This document shows, piece by piece, positions 14,871 through 23,876 of a DNA stretch of 43,025 nucleotides. Origin of the DNA: Planctomyces sp. (lineage in GTDB: Bacteria > Planctomycetota > Planctomycetia > Planctomycetales > Planctomycetaceae). The notes beneath the pieces are model-generated. The model had not been told where the DNA came from. It saw nothing but the letters and a program-made list of their open reading frames with translations, and ran no database searches. The translations under genes were made by a program, and so were the position numbers. The stretch lies in assembly GCA_005798445.1 (NCBI GenBank), contig SYJG01000295.1, forward strand, positions 1 through 43,025, given 5' to 3'. Each line of letters opens with the position of its first letter. The first letter of the stretch is position 1.

Positions 14871-16764
14871 GCCCAACTCGCCGCAACTCGCCGGTCTTCG
14901 CGTGAAAAAGATAAACGGCCCGGGTCGGAAACGCCGCGATGATTCGTTCCAGCGGCCAACCAGCGACAGGATAGCGTGCTCGCAGGATCTCTGACGACAA
15001 ACTCGGTTCATTCACGACGTAGTCGATGTGCCGATCGGCCGGGTCCGCATCGACAAGCACGAGCGCGGGACGCCGGGTCACTTCTCGCCGCAGCAGTTCC
15101 TCGAACGCCTGATATTTCCGTCGCGGAAACGCGATCTCGTTCGCTCCAACTTCGATTTTCGAGGGAAACCAAAGCGGTGGGAAATCCGTCACGTTCACGG
15201 CGACTGCTGACACGACGAGCAACCCCCACCACACTGGCATCCGTGGCCGATCGGCGGCCAACCAATTGCGCGCAAGCAGGTCCGTGGCTGATGCCAACAA
15301 CAAACACCACAGCGGTCCCGTTTCGAAAACGTAGTGCCAATTGGAAATCCCGACGAACCAGTACGGCACATGCACCACATACAGCGACGCAACCGCCCCG
15401 AAGATCAGCCACCAACGCCGGTCGCTGGCATGCCCCACCAGGAACACCACCGTGGCCGCCAACAGCGGCACGAGTCCGACCGTCCATTGCCACGCAGCCA
15501 GCAATCGGTTTTTGGTGTTCTCGACGGCCAGCGCGGGAGTCAGGTTGACCGCCCAGCGGTCGTAGTGGTCGAGCACTCGCGGGCCGAGATGCTGCTCACC
15601 GCGCACGACATTGTTGAAGCCGTACACATGCCGCGGAGTGTAGATGTCGGTGAAGAGTTGATAGGGCGACGTTGTCATGCTCCCAGTGATTGCGCGGTTG
15701 TGAATCGCCAGCATCAGGAACCCCGCAACTAGTGGCAACGACATTGCCAACAACTGCGGCCAAACTAACCCGTAGCGCAAGCGAGGGTCTGGCGACGTGC
15801 GTCCCTCGCTTGCGCTTCGGGTTAGTCTGCCGCATAGCGTCGCAACAAACATGATTCCAAACGGCAGAGCGAACCCTGCTGCTGTCATTGGTCGGCAGAG
15901 CATTGCCCAACTCAGTCCGAGACCAGCTTGTGCGACATCACAAAGACAGCCGCGACGTAGCCATCGCAGAAACGACCACGCGAAGAAGAACAATCCCAGC
16001 AGCGTCGGGTGATGAGCCAACAGCAGATTCCCAAACAGCGCCATTCCGGGAGACAACGCGGTGAGCATTCCCGCGATGAAGCCGGTGCCATTGTTCGACA
16101 ACTCACGGCCGATTCCGAAGACCAGCAGACAGGTCGCCGCTCCGGCCAGCCAATGTCCGAGGCTCGGCCAGCCGAGCCACAGCCAGGGCACGATCCACAA
16201 ACCGGTGGCTGGAAAATAGCGGCTCGCGAAACGCCCCTCGTTGACGACGTGCATCTGATCGAACAGCCGCGCCGCCGTCGGATGACTCTCGAACGACAAC
16301 CGTCCTGCCAAATAGGTCTTCGCCTGGAAGAGATAACTGAACTCGTCGTGATACGCTGGCGGGAGATCGCCCAACCGGAGTTGCTCACGATCACCGACTG
16401 ACAGGTCGAAGACTCGGTAGCACATCCACAGCGAGGTGAACGCAATCAACAGCAAGGCGACGAGCGTTCCATGTACGGACTTTCGATCGAGCACCGTGGC
16501 CGTTGGTCCGTCGGTCCACCAGGTTTTGAGCCGTTCCCACCTGTGACTCTCCAGAATCAAGAACGGCCGGCGCACGAGCCAGAAATACGGCAGCAACAGA
16601 ATCAACAGCAACGGGATCGTCGTGTCGTAGATCCCGAAAAACCAATTCGCGCCAGCGATCTGCGACGTTCGCCAGTGTTCGATCTCCGTCGGGATCACGA
16701 CCGCCAGCACGGCCAACAGCGCCGCCGTCTGAGCAATCACGATGCGGAGGGCACACTGTGGCAC
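14836..16764 (-). CDS. GT-C type membrane glycosyltransferase-like protein
   Basis: A 642-residue multi-pass membrane protein with about ten or more hydrophobic helices, e.g. '[16 protein letters not shown]', '[14 protein letters not shown]', '[13 protein letters not shown]' and '[14 protein letters not shown]'. After the early helices a loop carries '[17 protein letters not shown]', an acidic DE motif as expected for polyprenyl-phosphate-sugar-using GT-C enzymes of the PMT/ArnT group. The assignment rests on this topology and motif. A 63-base palindrome (15764-15826) is embedded in frame and encodes '[20 protein letters not shown]'. The last residues '[11 protein letters not shown]' come from the repeat array at 14836-14870. 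It is divergent from gmd, 58 bases apart, suggesting shared regulation and a glycan role. Confidence 0.82.
   Translation of the reverse strand: MPQCALRIVIAQTAALLAVLAVVIPTEIEHWRTSQIAGANWFFGIYDTTIPLLLILLLPYFWLVRRPFLILESHRWERLKTWWTDGPTATVLDRKSVHGTLVALLLIAFTSLWMCYRVFDLSVGDREQLRLGDLPPAYHDEFSYLFQAKTYLAGRLSFESHPTAARLFDQMHVVNEGRFASRYFPATGLWIVPWLWLGWPSLGHWLAGAATCLLVFGIGRELSNNGTGFIAGMLTALSPGMALFGNLLLAHHPTLLGLFFFAWSFLRWLRRGCLCDVAQAGLGLSWAMLCRPMTAAGFALPFGIMFVATLCGRLTRSASEGRTSPDPRLRYGLVWPQLLAMSLPLVAGFLMLAIHNRAITGSMTTSPYQLFTDIYTPRHVYGFNNVVRGEQHLGPRVLDHYDRWAVNLTPALAVENTKNRLLAAWQWTVGLVPLLAATVVFLVGHASDRRWWLIFGAVASLYVVHVPYWFVGISNWHYVFETGPLWCLLLASATDLLARNWLAADRPRMPVWWGLLVVSAVAVNVTDFPPLWFPSKIEVGANEIAFPRRKYQAFEELLRREVTRRPALVLVDADPADRHIDYVVNEPSLSSEILRARYPVAGWPLERIIAAFPTRAVYLFHAKTGELRRVGQPGNRETQKGE
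15764..15826. repeat. Family B palindrome inside the GT-C gene
   Basis: Arms 15764-15787 and 15803-15826 are reverse complements over 24 bases with one mismatch, spacer 15. The total span is 63 bases, exactly 21 codons, and the reading frame continues through it. The core AACCCGTAGCGCAAGCGAGG is distinct from families A and C. Confidence 0.85.
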
Positions 16765-16822
16765 GGCGGACTCCGAAGAGTTTCTTGCGGACGATTCGGT
16801 GGCGAATCATACTCGGCCGATC

Positions 16823-17809
16823 ATGGCTGAAACCACGCAGCGCGTCGCCTTCATCACCGGTATCTCCGGGCAAGACGGGTACTACTTGTCGCAGTTGCTG
16901 ATCGGCAAAGGCTACGACGTACATGGCCTGATCCCGTGCAACGCGCCTGGCATCGGTGAGCCTCAAGGACTCAACTTGCATTACGGCGATCTGGCGGACG
17001 GTGGCAACTTCGCTGCGTTGCTTGACGCGATCAAGCCGGACGAGTTCTACAACCTCGCGGCGCAGAGCCATGTGCGGCTGTCGTTCGACCTACCGGTTTA
17101 CACGGCCGACGTCACTGGTGTCGGAGTACTCCGTTGGCTCGAAGCGATCCGGCAGCATCAGGCTCGCACAGGCCGAACGGTGAAGTTCTATCAAGCCTCG
17201 TCCAGCGAAATGTTCGGAAAGGTGAAATCGACGCCGCAGAACGAAGAGACTCCGTTTCATCCGCGCAGTCCGTATGGCTGTGCGAAGGTTTTCGGCTATT
17301 GGCAGACGATTAACTACCGCGAGTCCTACGGTCTGTTCGCCTGCAACGGCATCTTGTTCAATCATGAATCGCCAAAGCGCGGCGAGGGTTTTGTGACCCG
17401 CAAGATCACGCGAGCCGCTGCTCGCATCAAGCTCGGTCTGCAAGACAAACTGACGCTCGGCAATTTGGATTCGCAGCGTGATTGGGGCTTCGCGGGGGAT
17501 TATGTCGAGGCCATGTGGCGGATGCTGCAACAGGCTCAACCTGATGACTATGTGGTCGCCACCGGAGAGACGCACACGATTCGCGAATTTCTTGATGCCG
17601 CATTTGGGCATCTCGGTCTCGACTGGAAAATGTATGTCGAACAGGACCCGCGTTTCCTGCGTCCGGCGGAAGTCGATGTCTTGTGTGGCGACACCAGCAA
17701 GGCTCGGCGAATTCTCGGCTGGCAACCAAAAGTCTCGTTCCAAGAATTGGCGCAAATGATGGTCGAAGCCGATCTGGAACAGACTCGCCAAATCACCAAT
17801 CGCCAATAG
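16823..17809 (+). CDS. gmd: GDP-mannose 4,6-dehydratase
   Basis: This extended SDR enzyme converts GDP-D-mannose to GDP-4-keto-6-deoxymannose, the precursor of GDP-fucose, GDP-rhamnose and related sugars. The 328-residue product has the NADP-binding '[17 protein letters not shown]' at the start, '[11 protein letters not shown]', '[13 protein letters not shown]', '[13 protein letters not shown]', the catalytic tyrosine-lysine in '[11 protein letters not shown]', and '[20 protein letters not shown]', all specific to Gmd. I start at 16823 although the frame is open to 16742, because the family begins here. The last residues 'TRQITNRQ' and the stop codon are encoded inside a heptamer palindrome. 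The divergent GT-C gene supports a role in surface polysaccharide synthesis. Confidence 0.96.
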   Translation: MAETTQRVAFITGISGQDGYYLSQLLIGKGYDVHGLIPCNAPGIGEPQGLNLHYGDLADGGNFAALLDAIKPDEFYNLAAQSHVRLSFDLPVYTADVTGVGVLRWLEAIRQHQARTGRTVKFYQASSSEMFGKVKSTPQNEETPFHPRSPYGCAKVFGYWQTINYRESYGLFACNGILFNHESPKRGEGFVTRKITRAAARIKLGLQDKLTLGNLDSQRDWGFAGDYVEAMWRMLQQAQPDDYVVATGETHTIREFLDAAFGHLGLDWKMYVEQDPRFLRPAEVDVLCGDTSKARRILGWQPKVSFQELAQMMVEADLEQTRQITNRQ

Positions 17810-17866
17810 CCAATGTCCAATCAGCAATTTGAGATTGCTGATTGGACATTGGCTATTGGTGATTTG
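17789..17866. repeat. Heptamer-phased palindrome overlapping the gmd 3' end
   Basis: The left arm 17789-17827 and right arm 17835-17866 pair along their length except that the left arm has one extra 7-base unit. Read on the right arm, ATTGG recurs every seven bases (17841, 17848, 17855, then ATTTG at 17862), so each arm is a tandem array of NNATTGG units. The gmd stop codon (17807-17809) lies in the left arm. The stem probably terminates the gmd transcript. Confidence 0.88.
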
Positions 17867-17937
17867 AAGCGAGGGAACATGGTCGCTAGAAGTGCTCCGA
17901 TTTCTTTCCGTCTCCCACCAACTGACCAAGCCAATTC

Positions 17938-18942
17938 ATGTCTGAATCACTTTCCGAAAACCAAGACAACTCCGATCTTCCCGTCGATCCCGAAGTGCTT
18001 CCGCCGGTTGAACCGCCGTCCGCGAAGTTCATCGTGCAACTGTTTGTCGTCCCCGGTTTGATTGTCGCGGCGATCGTGGGTGTCTGGCTGCTGTTCGGCA
18101 AACTCGCTTCGGCCGAGCAAGACTGGCAGGCAATGCTGGCCGACATGAAAAGCAGCAACGAACATCGTCGCGGTCGCGGTGCGATGGGACTAGCGCAAGC
18201 GCTGGCGGTCGATCAAAAGCGGAAGTCCGAGGGACCGCGTCTGACCACGAATCCGCAAGTCGCACAGGAGTTGAGCGCCCTCCTGTCCGACACATTGAAG
18301 AGCAGGTCCCAAGAGCCGGTCGTGATTGACCAGCAAGCGTTTTTGGCGAGGACGTTGGGCTTGCTCGACGTTCCCGAAGCCGTGCTGCCAGTGCTCCGCG
18401 AGGCGATGAAAGAGTCTCGTGACCGCGAGGTTCGCAAAAATGCGGTCGCGGCGGTGGCGACGATCGCTCACCGAGCCAACGAACACGGCACGCCGTTGAC
18501 TGATGCCAGCACTCTGGAAGAGTTGGCGAATGTCTCCCGCGACCAAGACCCGTTGCTGAGATCGTTGGCGGCCTTGGCTCTGGGATTTTTCCCGCTCGAC
18601 CTCGCGGACCAAGCCCTCACGGTTCTGCTGGCGGATGCGGATGCCAATACCCGCGCCAACGCGGCGGTGGCGTTCACTCGGCACAAATCGTTGAAGGCGG
18701 TTCCGGTGCTGCGAGACGTCTTGAAGTCCGCCGCCGCCTTGAAGCAAGCGGGGCCGAGCGGCGATGTCGCTCCGGTGGCTGCGACGAACGCCATGAAGGC
18801 GATCGGCGAACTCGCCGCACTGCTCGACGAGTCCACGCGATCCGACGTCGCGAATGACGTCGCGACGATTTCCAAAGACTACCCCGAACCGCGCGTGCGT
18901 CTCGATGCCGCGCAGACGCTCGCCAAAATTCGTGGACAGTGA
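17938..18942 (+). CDS. Membrane-anchored HEAT-like repeat protein
   Basis: The 334-residue product has an acidic/proline-rich cytosolic N-terminus (residues 1-28), one transmembrane helix near 30-54 ('FVVPGLIVAAIVGVWLLFG') and then alpha-helical repeats of HEAT type, e.g. 'REVRKNAVAAVATIAHRA', 'LLRSLAALALGFFPLDLAD' and 'ANTRANAAVAFTRHKSLKAVPVLRDVL'. HEAT domains bind proteins; no partner can be named. No strong ribosome binding site precedes ATG 17938. It follows gmd after the heptamer palindrome and probably has its own promoter in the roughly 70 bases before it. Confidence 0.85.
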   Translation: MSESLSENQDNSDLPVDPEVLPPVEPPSAKFIVQLFVVPGLIVAAIVGVWLLFGKLASAEQDWQAMLADMKSSNEHRRGRGAMGLAQALAVDQKRKSEGPRLTTNPQVAQELSALLSDTLKSRSQEPVVIDQQAFLARTLGLLDVPEAVLPVLREAMKESRDREVRKNAVAAVATIAHRANEHGTPLTDASTLEELANVSRDQDPLLRSLAALALGFFPLDLADQALTVLLADADANTRANAAVAFTRHKSLKAVPVLRDVLKSAAALKQAGPSGDVAPVAATNAMKAIGELAALLDESTRSDVANDVATISKDYPEPRVRLDAAQTLAKIRGQ

Positions 18943-19022
18943 GAACCTTGCGCGAGCTGGGGCCGTCAGTCGCTTGATTCGCGTGAACCAACCAACTGGT
19001 CTCTGCGTTGAGACGGGACGAT

Positions 19023-19721
19023 TTAACGATCGTCTTTGCCCGGCGACACCGTCGGTTTTTCGGACTTGGCCGGTTCTTTCGGCGGTTCGGTGGGTTCAGG
19101 CTTCGCGAGTCGCCGAATCGCACAGTCCAATTGCTTCACTTGTGATGTCAGGCGTTCGTGATCGAGTTCCGGCGAATCGAGCGTCAAGACAACTTCGTCG
19201 ATCTTCTTTTCGATCACTTTCGAATGCCGCTGAATCCACTCGAGGGGCACGTCGCGCAGAGTTGGCTGTTGACGGCCTTTCATTTTGTCGCGATCTGGTT
19301 TGCGGAGCGTTTCCGTCCCCGTGACTTCTGACTTGGTCGGCAGCGGTTTCGGGGAGGAATCACTTGTCGGCTGCACGGGTTTTGGAGTGATCGTTTTTGT
19401 CGACGAGTCGGCCTTCAGAGTTTCCGGCTGTTCGCGCCGCTTTCGCAGTTGTGTCAAAGACAGTCGAAGTTGCAGCGGGTAACGCGACCACTGAGTTCTG
19501 TCGCGTTTTTTGTCAGTGACGGCTGCCTGGAATCGCTCCACCGTCGTCAGCAGTTCTTGATAGTGACCATCGACGGTGAGTTCTTTTTTCACGACGGTCT
19601 TGGGCTTGATCGTTTCTTTCGATGTGTCCGTTTTCTGCTCATCATCAAAAAAACCTGCAGAACAGACGGCAAGTGGGGTCATCAGCCCAACGACGATCGC
19701 CAATGCTTGTCGGACGAACAT
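19023..19721 (-). CDS. Secreted lysine- and proline-rich hypothetical protein
   Basis: The 232-residue product begins 'MFVRQALAIVVGLMTPLAV' with cleavage likely after 'CSAG', so it is exported. The mature protein is polar: a helical segment 'VDGHYQELLTTVERFQAAV', a low-complexity middle rich in Thr, Lys and Pro, a second helical segment 'WIQRHSKVIEKKIDEVVL', 'LTSQVKQLDCAIRRLA', and a tail of Pro/Glu/Lys repeats. No family is recognised. The frame is open to 19820, but the signal peptide marks 19721 as the start. It lies downstream of another secreted protein gene on the same strand, 126 bases apart, and may be co-transcribed. Confidence 0.75.
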   Translation of the reverse strand: MFVRQALAIVVGLMTPLAVCSAGFFDDEQKTDTSKETIKPKTVVKKELTVDGHYQELLTTVERFQAAVTDKKRDRTQWSRYPLQLRLSLTQLRKRREQPETLKADSSTKTITPKPVQPTSDSSPKPLPTKSEVTGTETLRKPDRDKMKGRQQPTLRDVPLEWIQRHSKVIEKKIDEVVLTLDSPELDHERLTSQVKQLDCAIRRLAKPEPTEPPKEPAKSEKPTVSPGKDDR

Positions 19722-19847
19722 GGCAATGTTCCAGTGAAAACCGGGACTGCTCAAAGGCAAGGTGAGTGAGAGGTCCATCAAGCAATGCCACCGCCCGTTC
19801 CCCACCAGGCTCGGAGTCATTCGATTGCAGGCTGCTTGAAATCTGCT

Positions 19848-21632
19848 TCATTCCATCGGCGGCATCGTGAGGACATCGTCGATTTTTTTGTTGAGGACTT
19901 CAAGCCGAGTCTTCAGAGATTCCAATTCAGCCTGGGTTTCACGCAACATCTTCACGAGTTGTTCGTTGCCGCCAGGTGTTGGCGATGGATCTGGTGGCGA
20001 ACCGGCTCCTGTGACAGAGAAGTGGGTGAAGACCGGGCGAATGAATTGGCGATCCGATCCGCCATCCAGCACGTAGCTGACGGATACGAAATCATTCACT
20101 TTTCCGGGATGTGGACGGACGGCTTGGTAGTCTCCCCACTTGCCGTCCGCAGGCCCGTTCGTGCATTTGTGTGAGGTCGTCAATTGCCAGGAGTATTTGT
20201 CGGCGTCTGTGTACAAGAAGCCGACGGCGATCGACGGATTGAACCCCGAACCCGACGTGCCGGAAACTCGGCCGCCTCCATAGAAAACGGTGACCCCCGC
20301 GATGCCTTGTGCATTCACTGCCGCAGCCGGATAGGCGAACGCAAATTTGTCGTTGTAGAGGTGTGGCTGAGCGACGGTTTTGGTCGTCGAGCCGGCCGTC
20401 TCGACAATGGCCACTCGCACATGTGGCTGCTTGTGTCTGGGATCGGTTGCCGCCGACCAAGCAAAGCCGGCGCGAGTCCCTTGAACCCAGGCCGCGGTCA
20501 TCCGTGAATCCGCACGATTCAGCCACGGAAAACCGTCGTTACAGACCAAGTAACGCTCCGCGTCGCTCCAGGCCTCGACGGGGACCAAGACCCTGCGGAC
20601 ATTGGAAGAATTATCCGGCCAGGAGTAGACCTCGATTTGCCGGCCATAACCATTGCCGAAGTCATGCGATCCAAAGTGCATGGTTCCAGAGGCACCGTGC
20701 GTCGGACGAAGACTGAAAGAATCCTCGCTTTGAATGAAATCAGGCGTGATGGACTGACCGTTCGCGATTTTGTCCAGAGGCACGCGGAACGCCACCGCTC
20801 GTTTGTAGCCGTCTCCAACCGTGACGAACGAATTCGACGTGACATACAAATGCCCATCGCTCAGTGCCAATTCGGGGAAGTCGAACCACTCGTTCGTCCA
20901 TGCCCCGTTGATGTCCGTGGGACGGAAGTCGTAGTTGTGCCAATTGCCGCTACCGATCAAGGCCCCTTTGATCACGGCCACACGCACCATGTTGTCGCGC
21001 GACTGTTTGTTTTCCGCGTACTGCAAGAACCAAATCACTAGGTCATTTTTGGCGTCATACAGCGCGACTTGGTCGCAGCAGAATTCATATTTGTCATCCC
21101 GCATGAAAGTGGCCGGATTGATGAATTTGAAATTCGCTCCGCCGCTCAGAGACAGCGCGGCGAACCAATTACCCGTCACGAACGTCGCTCCGCCTTTGGT
21201 CACGACGACACTCGGCTCACACACGGTCGCAGTCACGCCACCAGTCGCGTCGGGAGTCAACTCGAAGTTGTTGACGATTTGTACCGACTGGGGCTCGGCC
21301 AGCGGTTCTGTTTGCGGAGTGATTCTTGCTTTGAGTTGCTGCAATTCAGGATCGGCCTGCATTTCGGCCATCGCCCGTTTGACGGGAGGTCGCCGCGCCT
21401 TGTGATGGTCTCGCAACTTGACCTGCCGCTCGTTGGCCAGTTCCCGCACATCAATCGGCCTGAAACTGAGCATCGCTTTCGCGCCGGCCGGCAACGCGGT
21501 GGCCGCAATTGCCTTTGCCGCCGTCTGAGCCTTGAGGACACTTTCTTCCGCTCGCAGCGACATCGTGCATGTCAGCACCTGCACGAATAGGACGCAACAA
21601 CTCGGAAACAAAAAGCTGGTTCGCAGTCTCAT
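19848..21632 (-). CDS. Large secreted protein, propeller-like, with C-terminal coiled coil
   Basis: The product of about 594 residues has a signal peptide ('MRLRTSFLFPSCCVLFVQV', ending near 'SLRAEE'), a charged helical region ('ELANERQVKLRDHHKARR'), then a long beta-rich domain with phrases such as 'ATVCEPSVVVTKGGATFVTG', 'GALIGSGNWHNYDFRP', 'LALSDGHLYVTSNSF' and 'GGRVSGTSGSGFNPSIAVGF', consistent with a beta-propeller. A Pro/Gly linker ('PPDPSPTPGGN') leads to a final coiled coil 'LRETQAELESLKTRLEVLN', probably for oligomerisation. I recognise no named family. The frame begins at 21653; the Met at 21632 gives a better signal peptide. Confidence 0.8.
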   Translation of the reverse strand: MRLRTSFLFPSCCVLFVQVLTCTMSLRAEESVLKAQTAAKAIAATALPAGAKAMLSFRPIDVRELANERQVKLRDHHKARRPPVKRAMAEMQADPELQQLKARITPQTEPLAEPQSVQIVNNFELTPDATGGVTATVCEPSVVVTKGGATFVTGNWFAALSLSGGANFKFINPATFMRDDKYEFCCDQVALYDAKNDLVIWFLQYAENKQSRDNMVRVAVIKGALIGSGNWHNYDFRPTDINGAWTNEWFDFPELALSDGHLYVTSNSFVTVGDGYKRAVAFRVPLDKIANGQSITPDFIQSEDSFSLRPTHGASGTMHFGSHDFGNGYGRQIEVYSWPDNSSNVRRVLVPVEAWSDAERYLVCNDGFPWLNRADSRMTAAWVQGTRAGFAWSAATDPRHKQPHVRVAIVETAGSTTKTVAQPHLYNDKFAFAYPAAAVNAQGIAGVTVFYGGGRVSGTSGSGFNPSIAVGFLYTDADKYSWQLTTSHKCTNGPADGKWGDYQAVRPHPGKVNDFVSVSYVLDGGSDRQFIRPVFTHFSVTGAGSPPDPSPTPGGNEQLVKMLRETQAELESLKTRLEVLNKKIDDVLTMPPME

Positions 21633-21653
21633 GAGAGGATTCTCCGTTACCAA

Positions 21654-22158
21654 GGTTGAGGGTGCCGCTTCTTCGAGTGGCTCAGTCGCATTCGGGTCAG
21701 GGGACCGGGAAAAATGAAATCGTGTTTTGCCACGTCAAACCTCTGCGCTCTTCGCTCCTCTGTGGTAAAAATAAACCGACGTTTCACCGCAGAGGAGCGA
21801 AGAGCGCAGAGAATTCAAACTGCAGCGAATCTCAAAACACGAAGTTGTTTGTTCTCGCCTCCTCACTGCGAATAAAGGTTGTACCAAGACTGTATTCTTT
21901 GTGCATGCGAATGTGGTAGCATGGCGACACCGCCAGTCCGATTTTCGAAAGTGGAAGTTCGAATCAAGCATGAGTTCCGAACAGACAAGATTCTCAATGA
22001 AGATAACTGCGGGGCATTTCGAGCTTTTGTCCCTCGATTGCGATTGGGATCGCACGCATCGGAATTGCATGAGGTACAGCGTTTTGGTTGCTAACGATTG
22101 TGTGAGAACACGACAGACTCGGTAGCACCTTCGCGTCGCTCGGCCTACATTGACGGTT
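21654..22158. other. Gene-free 500-base stretch upstream of glcF, with one palindrome
   Basis: No gene is supported. It holds a heptamer-phased palindrome at 21741-21811 and is otherwise AT-richer than its surroundings, especially 21830-22110. It must contain the promoters of the divergent 19848-21632 gene and of glcF. Short frames here lack codon bias and ribosome binding sites. Confidence 0.55.
21741..21811. repeat. Family H heptamer-phased palindrome
   Basis: Arms 21741-21766 and 21786-21811 are reverse complements over 26 bases with one mismatch, spacer 19. The left arm reads CTCTGCG, CTCTTCG, CTCCTCT: CTC every seven bases. It lies between divergent genes, so a terminator role is less likely here than for the other palindromes. 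Confidence 0.85.
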
Positions 22159-23565
22159 ATGCTGGCGACCACGAATAGCCCCAACACCGTGCTGCAAACC
22201 GTTCCACCGGTCGGTGCGCAGATTGACTATCGTTATTTCATGAACTGCGTGCATTGCGGGTTATGTACGTCGGCGTGTCCGACGTACCTCGAAACCGGCA
22301 ACGAAAACGACAGCCCGCGCGGTCGCATTTACCTCATGCGGAATGTTGTCGATGGGCGGATGGAACTGACCGATTCGGTCAAGCATCATTTGGAACTCTG
22401 CCTAGACTGTCGTGCCTGCGAGACCGCTTGTCCGTCTGGTGTGCAGTACGGGCGACTCATCGAGCCTTTTCGTGTCGAGATGCAGCAGCGCGAATTGGCG
22501 GGCGGTGATTCGCAGGCCAACGGCTGGTTTCAGAAGTTCATTCTTTACGGTCTGTTCCCTTACGCGAATCGTTTGCGGTGGGCACTCGCGCCGGCTCGTT
22601 GGGCACAGCGATTGGGATTGGATCGCCTCACCGACGGACTGGGCGTCACGAGGCTTTTGCCGAAACAACTCCAACGGATGCAAGCGCTGCTGCCCAAATT
22701 GCCTTCGCCGACACCGCGATTGCCGGAGGTGTTGTCTCCGGTTGGCAAGCGTCGAGCACGAGTCGCGCTCTTCACTGGCTGCGTGGCGGACGCGATGTTT
22801 GGTCCGACGAATTGGGCGACCGCTCGTGTGTTGCAATACAACGGCTGCGAAGTTGTCGTCCCTCGCGGCCAAGTCTGTTGTGGAGCGATCCACTATCACA
22901 GCGGAGCTGGTGAACCCGCCTTGCAGCTCGCTCAACAGAACGCGGCCGTGTTCAACGTCGATGATGTCGATGCCGTCATCATCAACGTCGCCGGCTGCGG
23001 ATCGATGCTGAAAGATTACGGCCACGTCGCACACGAACTCGCCCCCGTGGGGCACGTTTCCAACGTGCCCAGCCAACATGAGCACGTTGGAAACGTGCTC
23101 CACGAGCAGCTCGTAAAGTTTGCTCACAAAGTCCAAGACGTGTCTGAGTTCTTGATATCGCTCGGCCCGATCAAGCCGACCGGCGAAATCAAACTCCGAG
23201 CGACCTATCACGACGCTTGCCATTTGTGTCACGCTCAGAAGATTCGCGAGCAGCCGCGTGATTTGCTGTCACTCGTTCCCGGACTGGAACTCATCCCGCT
23301 GGCCGAAAGTGAGATTTGCTGCGGAGCGGCCGGCAGCTACAACCTCACTCAGCCGGAGATGGCCGCGCAGCTCGGACGCCGCAAGCTGGAGAACATCCTC
23401 AAGACAAATGCTCAAGCGGTCATCACCGGCAATGCTGGCTGCTCGCTGCAATTGCAAATGCAACTCCGCCAAGCCGGCCACGACATTTGGGTCGCTCACC
23501 CGATGGACGTGCTCGACTTGAGTTACCGCCAACAACAACCCGCGTGCCTGCGAGGGACCATGTGA
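22159..23565 (+). CDS. glcF: Glycolate oxidase iron-sulfur subunit (GlcF type) with in-frame palindrome insertion
   Basis: GlcF is the electron-transfer subunit of glycolate oxidase, passing electrons from glycolate through 4Fe-4S clusters. The 468-residue product shows two ferredoxin motifs, 'CVHCGLCTSACPT' near residue 30 and 'CLDCRACETACPS' near 80. Two cysteine-rich CCG domains follow, marked by 'GCVADAMFG', 'GQVCCGAIHYHSG', 'YHDACHLCHAQ' and 'EICCGAAGSYNL'. Between 'VAHELA' and 'LVKFAHKVQDVSEFL' there is an extra segment 'PVGHVSNVPSQHEHVGNVLH', encoded by the palindrome 23046-23104. ATG 22159 is preferred to an in-frame TTG at 22150. Its stop overlaps the next start (TGATG). Related heterodisulfide-reductase-like or lactate-oxidation (LutA) proteins are alternatives, but the two-ferredoxin plus two-CCG layout fits GlcF best. 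Confidence 0.9.
   Translation: MLATTNSPNTVLQTVPPVGAQIDYRYFMNCVHCGLCTSACPTYLETGNENDSPRGRIYLMRNVVDGRMELTDSVKHHLELCLDCRACETACPSGVQYGRLIEPFRVEMQQRELAGGDSQANGWFQKFILYGLFPYANRLRWALAPARWAQRLGLDRLTDGLGVTRLLPKQLQRMQALLPKLPSPTPRLPEVLSPVGKRRARVALFTGCVADAMFGPTNWATARVLQYNGCEVVVPRGQVCCGAIHYHSGAGEPALQLAQQNAAVFNVDDVDAVIINVAGCGSMLKDYGHVAHELAPVGHVSNVPSQHEHVGNVLHEQLVKFAHKVQDVSEFLISLGPIKPTGEIKLRATYHDACHLCHAQKIREQPRDLLSLVPGLELIPLAESEICCGAAGSYNLTQPEMAAQLGRRKLENILKTNAQAVITGNAGCSLQLQMQLRQAGHDIWVAHPMDVLDLSYRQQQPACLRGTM
23046..23104. repeat. Family F palindrome inside glcF
   Basis: Arms 23046-23069 and 23081-23104 are reverse complements over 24 bases with two mismatches, spacer 11. Each arm is itself partly self-complementary (ACGTTtccAACGT). 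The glcF reading frame passes through it without a stop. It inserts about 20 residues in a loop between two conserved parts of the protein. Confidence 0.85.
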
Positions 23566-23876
23566 TGGTCGCCCCTGTCTTCCAAAAGCTGCCGATCACC
23601 GAAGAACAGATCGCCGTGTTCTGTTGCAAGCATCATATTCAACGAATGTCGGTTTTTGGTTCGGTGTTGCGCGATGACTTTCGGCCGGAAAGTGATGTCG
23701 ATTTTTTGGTCGAGTTTGAAGAGGGGCATCATCCCGGCTGGGACATTGTTGATGTCTGCGACGAGTTGGAACGACTCGTTGGCCGTGAGGTGGATGTGGT
23801 CAGCCCGAAGTACCTGAAACAACGAATTCGCAAAAACGTGTTGGAGAGTGCTCAGCTTGTCTACTCCATCGCTTGA
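23565..23876 (+). CDS. mntA: MntA-type minimal nucleotidyltransferase (antitoxin)
   Basis: The 103-residue product is a minimal nucleotidyltransferase. The motif 'FGSVLRDDFRPESDVDFLV' (about residues 30-48) has the GSxxR...SDxD pattern with metal-binding aspartates; 'GREVDVVSPKYL' carries the third acidic position. Family knowledge: MntA pairs with HepT, and MntA neutralises the HepT toxin by adding AMP groups to it. The start ATG shares one base with the glcF stop (TGATG), so translation is coupled. A frame continues upstream to 23316 on top of glcF and is not used. The next gene, hepT, overlaps its 3' end by 20 bases. Confidence 0.92.
   Translation: MVAPVFQKLPITEEQIAVFCCKHHIQRMSVFGSVLRDDFRPESDVDFLVEFEEGHHPGWDIVDVCDELERLVGREVDVVSPKYLKQRIRKNVLESAQLVYSIA

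Noticed and set aside
18999..19014. Short GTCTC..GAGAC hairpin between convergent genes as terminator
   Set aside because: The stem is only five base pairs and there is no T tract.
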